Positions 6,034 through 9,435 of a stretch of DNA of 9,435 nt are shown piece by piece (within the stretch, counting starts at the first letter, position 1; each line of letters opens with the position of its first letter). Both the position numbers and the translations under genes were made by a program. Below the pieces are notes generated by a model that did no database searches, was not told the origin of the DNA, and was given only the letters and a program-made list of their open reading frames with translations. The stretch comes from Clostridia bacterium (GTDB lineage: Bacteria; Bacillota_A; Clostridia; Oscillospirales; Acutalibacteraceae), in contig JAFSTS010000023.1 in NCBI GenBank assembly GCA_017445685.1, positions 1 through 9,435 of the forward strand, in the 5' to 3' direction.

Positions 6034-6115
6034 GCGCCTGCGGCGCAGCGTCTGTGACGCAGAATGTCACTTTCGGTTCCGCCATCGCCGTTGCCCAAAA
6101 GGCAAAAACGGCGGG
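6034..6115. repeat. Cluster of GC-rich hairpins, possible intergenic repeat element
   Basis: Three adjacent hairpins lie in an otherwise AT-rich 200-nt stretch with no gene. The first is GCGCC-TGC-GGCGC (6034-6046), the second GCGTC-TGT-GACGC (6048-6060). The third is a longer nested structure in which CGCCGTTGCC (6086-6095) pairs with GGC (6101-6103) and AACGGCG (6107-6113). No U tract follows, so these are not standard terminators. The tandem design and base composition suggest a REP-like interspersed repeat, but only one copy is in the window. Confidence 0.45.
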
Positions 6116-6131
6116 AGTTATAAATAAATAA

Positions 6132-6143
6132 AACGGGCATATC
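6132..6143 (-). terminator. Distal arm of a terminator hairpin split by the IS element
   Basis: AACGGGCATATC is complementary to GATATGTCCGTT at 7499-7510 over all 12 positions (11 Watson-Crick plus one G-T). In minus-strand RNA this arm would be followed by UUUUAUUUAUUU, a good U tract. The two arms are now 1355 bases apart because of the insertion, so the terminator is presumably inactive. Confidence 0.7.
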
Positions 6144-6144
6144 G

Positions 6145-6147
6145 CTT
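6145..6147. repeat. Target site duplication CTT (copy 1)
   Basis: CTT directly abuts the TGAAC end of the IS element and is matched by CTT at 7495-7497 next to the other end. Three base pairs is the usual duplication for the IS150 group. Confidence 0.7.
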
Positions 6148-6200
6148 TGAACTGCCCCATATTGTGCAGACAGCACAAAAACAGGCTACTACGGTAGAAT
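6148..6200. repeat. IS terminal inverted repeat next to orfB
   Basis: It begins TGAACTGCCCC, as many IS150-group ends do, and shares with the other end TGAAC, CC, AGACA, an A-run followed by CAG, and GGTAGAAT, allowing two single-base gaps. It also holds a small hairpin, TTGTGC-AGACA-GCACAA (6162-6178). Confidence 0.7.
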
Positions 6201-6208
6201 ATTAAGAT

Positions 6209-7063
6209 TTAAGCAACGTACTGACATCTGTGTTCCAAGGGTGTCAGTTTTGTTTTGTATTGGATTCTGTAATTGTTGTAAAAATGGATGTATTCAGCTA
6301 TGAGGAGGCGTGCATCCTCATAGCTGCGCAGCTTGACGCGGTGTATACATTCCGTTTTCAGAATTGAGAAAAAGTTTTCTGCTAAAGCATTGTCATATGG
6401 ATTTCCGCGTCTTGACATTGACGGCGTAATGCCGTAAGATTGTGTTAGCACAAAGTATTCGTGTGAGACATACTGTGCACCTTGGTCACTGTGGAGTTGC
6501 AGCTCGGCAGTGACCATTTCCTTTTGCATGGCTTTGTGAATCGTATCAAGAACGAGTTTAACAGTCATATCCTTTGACATATGATAAGCCACAATGCTGT
6601 TGTCATACAAATCTCTGATTACTGACAGATAACACATACACTCGTCAGTTTGTATGTATGATATATCTGTTACCCACTTTTGATTTGGTCTGTCAGCAGC
6701 GAATTCTCTGTTAAGTAAATTCGGATATTTGTGCAAGTGTTCCGATACATATTTGTACTTTTTCCTGCGTACTACTGATAGCAGATTGTACTTTTGCATT
6801 ACACGCAGTACCGTCTTTGGATTTCTGTATATTCCTTGCCTTTCAAGCCATATCTGCACTCTGCGATAACCGTATGTTTGCTTGTTCTCTGATTGACATA
6901 ATCTTATCTGTTCTGCCAAAGGTAAATCCCTGTCCGGTATGTCCTTTCGTTTCATATACGCATAGTATCCGCTTCGGGATACACCAAAGAACTTACACAT
7001 TTGACTGATACTGTATTTGTCTTTGTGCTTGTATATTACCTGATATTTTACCGATGGCTTCAC
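6209..7063 (-). CDS. IS3-family transposase OrfB (DDE integrase)
   Basis: A 284-residue transposase catalytic protein. It has an N-terminal HTH_21-like region (about 47-100, with YGYRRVQIWL) and an rve integrase core. The catalytic triad is D133 (VTDISY), D193 (HSDQG) and E229 (ALAENFF); 35 residues separate the second and third acids, the DD(35)E spacing of IS3. The start is a GTG at 7063 overlapping the orfA TGA (sequence GTGA), in the -1 frame relative to orfA. No A AAA AAG-type slippery heptamer is seen in the overlap, so reinitiation is as plausible as programmed frameshifting. The gene is full length with no stops, so it is probably functional. Confidence 0.93.
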   Translation of the reverse strand: MKPSVKYQVIYKHKDKYSISQMCKFFGVSRSGYYAYMKRKDIPDRDLPLAEQIRLCQSENKQTYGYRRVQIWLERQGIYRNPKTVLRVMQKYNLLSVVRRKKYKYVSEHLHKYPNLLNREFAADRPNQKWVTDISYIQTDECMCYLSVIRDLYDNSIVAYHMSKDMTVKLVLDTIHKAMQKEMVTAELQLHSDQGAQYVSHEYFVLTQSYGITPSMSRRGNPYDNALAENFFSILKTECIHRVKLRSYEDARLLIAEYIHFYNNYRIQYKTKLTPLEHRCQYVA

Positions 7064-7410
7064 TTCCTTTCTGTGAGCGAGAGAAAATCCCGCATTAACT
7101 CATTTTCCATTTCTAACTGCTTGATATATCTGTCCTTGTTTGCAAGTACATATCTCATTTGTGCCAGTTTATCAAGACGCTGAATTGACGGCGGTAACTC
7201 GCCTTCCTTTTTGCAAGGTCTGCCTTTCTTATGAATTGCTTCTCCTGCGGCAATCATCCGTTGCCTTTTGTTGTACCTTGTTTTAAAGTCTTGAACCTCG
7301 TTATATGTGAATCCTAAAAGTTCACCAATTTCTCTTAAACTCTTTCCGTTAGTCCACAGTTCGATGATTTCATTTTCATATCTACTGATATTTCTATATT
7401 TCCTTGCCAT
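7060..7410 (-). CDS. IS3-family OrfA (DNA-binding protein)
   Basis: A 116-residue protein with an N-terminal helix-turn-helix (YENEIIELWTNGKSLREIGELLGFTYNEV, about 11-39) and a C-terminal coiled coil of leucine-zipper type (LDKLAQMRYVLANKDRYIKQLEMENELM region, about 79-106). These are the terminal-repeat-binding and multimerisation modules of IS3 OrfA. The ATG at 7410 is preceded by GGGGG with 8-nt spacing. That ribosome site lies in the 3' arm of a strong hairpin (7419-7455), which should block translation from transcripts entering from outside the element. It ends 4 bases inside orfB. Confidence 0.9.
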   Translation of the reverse strand: MARKYRNISRYENEIIELWTNGKSLREIGELLGFTYNEVQDFKTRYNKRQRMIAAGEAIHKKGRPCKKEGELPPSIQRLDKLAQMRYVLANKDRYIKQLEMENELMRDFLSLTERK

Positions 7411-7418
7411 AAAAAATT

Positions 7419-7455
7419 CCCCCTATGATAGTCTTTTCCATTCTACCATAGGGGG
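7419..7455 (-). promoter_or_regulatory. Hairpin hiding the orfA ribosome site
   Basis: CCCCCTATG (7419-7427) pairs perfectly with CATAGGGGG (7447-7455). After one mismatch, TAG (7429-7431) pairs with CTA (7443-7445), leaving an 11-nt loop. In minus-strand RNA the 3' arm carries GGGGG, the ribosome site 8 nt before the orfA ATG. Transcripts starting outside the element would contain both arms and hide it. Confidence 0.65.
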
Positions 7456-7468
7456 TCTGTTTTTTCTA
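7440..7468 (-). promoter_or_regulatory. Candidate internal transposase promoter
   Basis: Minus-strand TAGAAA (7463-7468, 4/6) and TAGAAT (7440-7445, 5/6) are separated by 17 bp. The predicted start near 7433 lies in the loop of the 7419-7455 hairpin, so the native transcript would lack the 5' arm and expose the ribosome site. Both hexamers lie within the terminal inverted repeat. Confidence 0.4.
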
Positions 7469-7494
7469 TTGTCTACTTTTTACGGACTTGTTCA
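7440..7494. repeat. IS terminal inverted repeat next to orfA
   Basis: Read inward (minus strand) it begins TGAACAAGTCC and ends GGTAGAAT, aligning with the repeat at 6148-6200. Identity is highest in TGAAC, AGACA, the A-run plus CAG, and the inner GGTAGAAT. The mismatches in between are numerous, as is common for this group. Confidence 0.7.
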
Positions 7495-7497
7495 CTT
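7495..7497. repeat. Target site duplication CTT (copy 2)
   Basis: CTT follows the GTTCA end and matches the copy at 6145-6147. A 3-bp match alone could be chance; its weight comes from the restored hairpin. Confidence 0.7.
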
Positions 7498-7498
7498 T

Positions 7499-7510
7499 GA
7501 TATGTCCGTT
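7499..7510 (-). terminator. Proximal arm of the split terminator of the glycosyltransferase gene
   Basis: In minus-strand RNA, AACGGACATATC begins 15 nt after the glycosyltransferase stop codon and would have folded with the arm now at 6132-6143 around a GCTTT/AAAGC loop. On its own this arm cannot form the stem, so transcription of the glycosyltransferase gene probably continues into the IS element. Confidence 0.7.
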
Positions 7511-7524
7511 AAATCTTTTGTGTG

Positions 7525-8631
7525 TTATGCCAGTTCTACTTCTTTTATATATTTATCGACAACTATCTGCCGATTGAAATCTTTTTCAACTTTTTTGCGT
7601 CCTGCAAGTCCCATTTCAGTTCTTTCCTGAGAGGACATATTGACAATTTTTTTCATTGCGTCCGAAAGACCTTTAACATCTCCCGGCTCAAAAATGAACC
7701 CGGTTTTTCCGTCTTCGATGACATCTCTTGTGCCGGAGGTATTAGAGCCGATACAGGTTCGTCCCATAGCAGAGCTTTCAAGAATCGCATTCGGAACGCC
7801 CTCTCCGCCGTGCGAGGGAAGAACAGTGCAGTGGCATTTTTTGATCCATTGCGTAATATCCTTTATGTATCCCAGCGGCGTGACAAAATCGGAATATTCC
7901 TTGATCTTCTTATCATACGGATGATCTTCCGTGTATCCTGCCATGTAGAAATTAGTGTTAGGATATTCGGTTTTTACGATTTTTGCAGCTTCAAGATATT
8001 CATCAATTCCCTTGAGCTTCATAAGTCTGCCGATGAAGATAAAATTTATGCAGTCGTCTTCAGGCAGCGGAGCAAGGTAAAACTGCTCCAGATTTACGCC
8101 AGAGCCGGGAAGCATTTCATAGTTGCTTCCGACCATTTTTTCCTTTACGAACATATCGCGGTCATCTGTGTTTTGGAAAAAGACCTTATAGCTTTTTCTG
8201 ACAGAATGGCGGTAAAGCGTGCGGCAAAGCTTGCTGAGGAAGTTTTCCTGCAGGAAGGTTGCGCCTGTACCGGTGATGTTGCAAACCTGACGGAAAGGTT
8301 TTCCGTTTTTCCTTGTTTTTCCGTTGACTGCAAAAGCGCCGTAAATATTCGGCTTTATCGTGTAAGAAAAAATAATATCGGGATCGACCTGAGGAATCAT
8401 CTTCTTATAAAACCTGATCAAATTCAGATCCTTAACCGGATTGACGCCTCTGCGGTCAACTGCGGTCGGGATGACCGTACAGCCCAAATCTTCAAAAAAT
8501 TTATTGTCTTCGGAATCAGGAAGAGAGACGAATACATCGTATCCGTCTTTGCAAAGCTTTTCGATCAGCTCACGCCTGAAGGAGTACAGCGTGATAAAAT
8601 GCTGAGCCAAAAAGAGAACTTTTTTCTTCAT
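7525..8631 (-). CDS. Glycosyltransferase family 4
   Basis: A 368-residue GT-B fold, retaining-type glycosyltransferase. The N-terminal acceptor domain begins KKVLFLAQHF with a loop where the glycan acceptor binds. The C-terminal nucleotide-sugar domain has GSGVN (176-180), FIFIGRLMKLKG (198-208), and the E-X7-E pattern GEGVPNAILE (E277, E285), followed by GTRDVIEDGKTGFIFEPGD. It probably adds a sugar to a lipid-linked or surface polysaccharide on the cytoplasmic face of the membrane; the sugar is not identifiable. The frame extends upstream to a TTG, but AGGAGG lies inside that extension and 8 nt before ATG 8631, which fixes the start. It stands alone between a divergent membrane-protein gene and its IS-disrupted terminator. 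No other polysaccharide genes are in the window. Confidence 0.9.
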   Translation of the reverse strand: MKKKVLFLAQHFITLYSFRRELIEKLCKDGYDVFVSLPDSEDNKFFEDLGCTVIPTAVDRRGVNPVKDLNLIRFYKKMIPQVDPDIIFSYTIKPNIYGAFAVNGKTRKNGKPFRQVCNITGTGATFLQENFLSKLCRTLYRHSVRKSYKVFFQNTDDRDMFVKEKMVGSNYEMLPGSGVNLEQFYLAPLPEDDCINFIFIGRLMKLKGIDEYLEAAKIVKTEYPNTNFYMAGYTEDHPYDKKIKEYSDFVTPLGYIKDITQWIKKCHCTVLPSHGGEGVPNAILESSAMGRTCIGSNTSGTRDVIEDGKTGFIFEPGDVKGLSDAMKKIVNMSSQERTEMGLAGRKKVEKDFNRQIVVDKYIKEVELA

Positions 8632-8639
8632 CAATGATT

Positions 8640-8645
8640 CCTCCT
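8640..8645 (-). promoter_or_regulatory. Ribosome site fixing the glycosyltransferase start
   Basis: A perfect AGGAGG (minus strand) is 8 nt upstream of ATG 8631. It lies inside the in-frame upstream extension that begins with TTG 8652, so the longer start is rejected. Confidence 0.8.
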
Positions 8646-8753
8646 GAATCAAGTTAGGTTATTTAGAACTTTTGGCGAAGATCAATTATTACAACAGTTT
8701 ATTGTTAAAAAATAACGATAAAAACTTTTTTGATTCGCAGTCATTCATCAGAC

Positions 8754-8782
8754 ATTATATCATTAAATTATATAAATTACAA
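8754..8782 (-). promoter_or_regulatory. Promoter of the glycosyltransferase gene
   Basis: Minus-strand TTGTAA (8777-8782, 4/6) and a perfect TATAAT (8754-8759) are 17 bp apart. The start near 8747 implies a leader of about 116 nt, long enough to hold control elements, although only an AT-rich hairpin (8700-8720) is visible. A second TATAAT (8767-8772) lacks a good -35. Confidence 0.5.
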
Positions 8783-8820
8783 GCTATTTTGCGTAAAAAA
8801 TATTTTTTTCAAAATTGACC

Positions 8821-8848
8821 TTGAAAAATTATGGATTTGTGGTAATAT
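8821..8848 (+). promoter_or_regulatory. Promoter of the membrane protein gene, extended -10
   Basis: TTGAAA (8821-8826, 5/6), a 16-bp spacer and TAATAT (8843-8848), with TG at 8840-8841 giving an extended -10 (TGnTAATAT). The predicted start near 8855 leaves about 36 nt before the ATG at 8891. Confidence 0.5.
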
Positions 8849-8890
8849 ATTATTTGTTGTATTTCTATTTCAAAGGAATGGAAAAAGAAA

Positions 8891-9435
8891 ATGTGGTTTT
8901 TGTTTGCAGTTATATGTATTTTGGGCTGGGGATTTGCCGATCTTTTCTATAAAAAGAGCAGCGATGACAACGATAGATACTCTCATTTGAAAATTGCCGT
9001 ATGGGTCGGAATTGTGATGGGCGTATGCGCAATTGTTTTGATGTTTGTTCCCGGAATCGAGGACAGGACCGTAGGCATAGGGAATCTGTTTTCGGGAGCT
9101 GTGAAATATCTTCCTGCGTCTCTCGGATACATAATTTCAATGGTCATAGGTTATGCAGGACTTCGCTATCTTGAGCTGTCCATTGTCTCTCCTGTTCAAA
9201 ATGCGTCCGGCGCGCTTTCCGCCGTTTGCATAATGGCGGTGTTTCTTTTCAAAGGTAAGATCACCTCGATCGGAGATGAGCTTTCCGTTCTTGAAATAAT
9301 CGGAACATTGATCATTGTTGCAGGCGTTATTTCACTTGCGTTTGTTGAGCAGAATCTTTCCAAAGCCGAAATCGACAAGGCTGATAAAAAATATAAAATG
9401 GGCGCTCTTGCCCTTATTTTCCCGATACTTTACTG
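8891..9435 (+). CDS. DMT/EamA-like multi-spanning membrane protein, N-terminal part (partial)
   Basis: The frame is open from ATG 8891 to the window end: 181 codons seen, 3' end missing. The protein begins MWFLFAVICILGWGFADLFY, an N-terminal helix with the small-residue pattern of drug/metabolite transporters. About four more helices follow (roughly 35-54, 76-95, 104-122, 137-157). The segment LRYLELSIVSPVQNASGALS (91-110) resembles the helix end plus S/P-containing turn of EamA repeats, and LEIIGTLIIVAGVI (137-150) resembles the last helix of such a repeat. A charged loop after 157 would lead to the second half. The ribosome site is AAAGGA (8872-8877), rather far (13 nt) from the ATG; no other in-frame start is seen. 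The substrate is unknown; other small multi-spanning families are possible. Confidence 0.75.
   Translation, partial: MWFLFAVICILGWGFADLFYKKSSDDNDRYSHLKIAVWVGIVMGVCAIVLMFVPGIEDRTVGIGNLFSGAVKYLPASLGYIISMVIGYAGLRYLELSIVSPVQNASGALSAVCIMAVFLFKGKITSIGDELSVLEIIGTLIIVAGVISLAFVEQNLSKAEIDKADKKYKMGALALIFPILY

Larger units (their letters stand above)
6148..7494 (-). mobile_element. IS3-family (IS150-like) insertion sequence, intact, 1347 bp
   Basis: Ends read TGAAC...GTTCA with imperfect inverted repeats of about 53-55 bp, flanked by CTT direct repeats. Inside are orfA and orfB on the minus strand, in the usual IS3 arrangement, with all three catalytic residues of a D-D-35-E transposase. Both frames are uninterrupted, so the element looks recently inserted and possibly active. 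The boundaries are supported independently because excision with one CTT restores a 12-bp hairpin. It is oriented in the same direction as the upstream glycosyltransferase gene. Confidence 0.88.

Noticed and set aside
6034..6060. The two GC hairpins as a terminator for ltrA
   Set aside because: They are followed by AGAATG rather than a T run, so the standard intrinsic signal is missing.
6162..6178. TTGTGC-AGACA-GCACAA as a terminator for the transposase genes
   Set aside because: The stem is only 6 bp and is not followed by a T run on the minus strand. It is part of the IS terminal repeat and better explained as a transposase-binding feature.
7522..8637. A 371-codon open frame on the plus strand opposite the glycosyltransferase gene
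   Set aside because: It mirrors the real gene almost end to end, its translation is Cys/Phe/Arg-rich with no recognisable domain, and no suitable ribosome site precedes it. The minus-strand frame has GT4 motifs and a perfect AGGAGG.
8700..8720. Hairpin TATTGTTA-AAAAA-TAACGATA in the glycosyltransferase leader
   Set aside because: The 8-bp stem is almost all A-T with a G-T pair and lies in very AT-rich DNA, so it is likely by chance. There is no riboswitch-like conserved core in the 116-nt leader.
1..9435. tRNA, rRNA, CRISPR arrays, toxin-antitoxin or phage defence genes
   Set aside because: No cloverleaf, regular spaced repeats, or defence-type protein motifs were seen on either strand.

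Overview
The window looks like chromosomal DNA of a low-to-mid G+C Clostridia-type Firmicute, perhaps an Oscillospiraceae/Ruminococcus-like gut anaerobe. The reasons are strong AGGAGG-type ribosome sites, sigma-A-like promoters, AT-rich intergenic DNA, and clostridial protein families (long-chain flavodoxins, DUF4405, an aldo/keto reductase, LtrA). The genus is a guess.

Region 1 (1-3886, minus strand) is a compact six-gene redox operon, read right to left: aldo/keto reductase, extracytoplasmic flavodoxin-like lipoprotein, DUF4405 membrane protein with cytochrome-b-like paired histidines, NAD(P)H/Fe-S flavoprotein, cupin, soluble flavodoxin. A weak hairpin terminator follows. Beyond it a new promoter drives a minus-strand gene of which only five whole codons are visible.

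Region 2 (3887-6008) is the divergent control region plus a lysR-ltrA pair on the plus strand. A 19-bp T-N11-A dyad lies at about -64 of the predicted operon start and overlaps the lysR promoter. This is the classical layout of a LysR regulator that activates its divergent target and represses itself. The working model is a LysR-controlled reductive (electrophile/quinone/aldehyde or redox-stress) module, with a possible route for electrons across the membrane to a flavodoxin-like protein outside the cell.

Region 3 (6009-7510) holds a GC-rich cluster of small hairpins and an intact IS3-family (IS150-like) element of 1347 bp, bounded by TGAAC...GTTCA ends and a CTT target duplication. Removing the element and one CTT restores a 12-bp-stem, 5-nt-loop hairpin, so the element sits exactly in the loop of what was a transcription terminator, apparently that of the neighbouring glycosyltransferase gene. 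The element has a hairpin that would hide the orfA ribosome site in read-through transcripts but not in transcripts from its own predicted promoter.

Region 4 (7525-9435) has a minus-strand family 4 glycosyltransferase, an AT-rich divergent promoter region, and the 5' part of a plus-strand multi-spanning membrane protein resembling DMT/EamA transporters, which runs off the window. No tRNA, rRNA or CRISPR array was seen.
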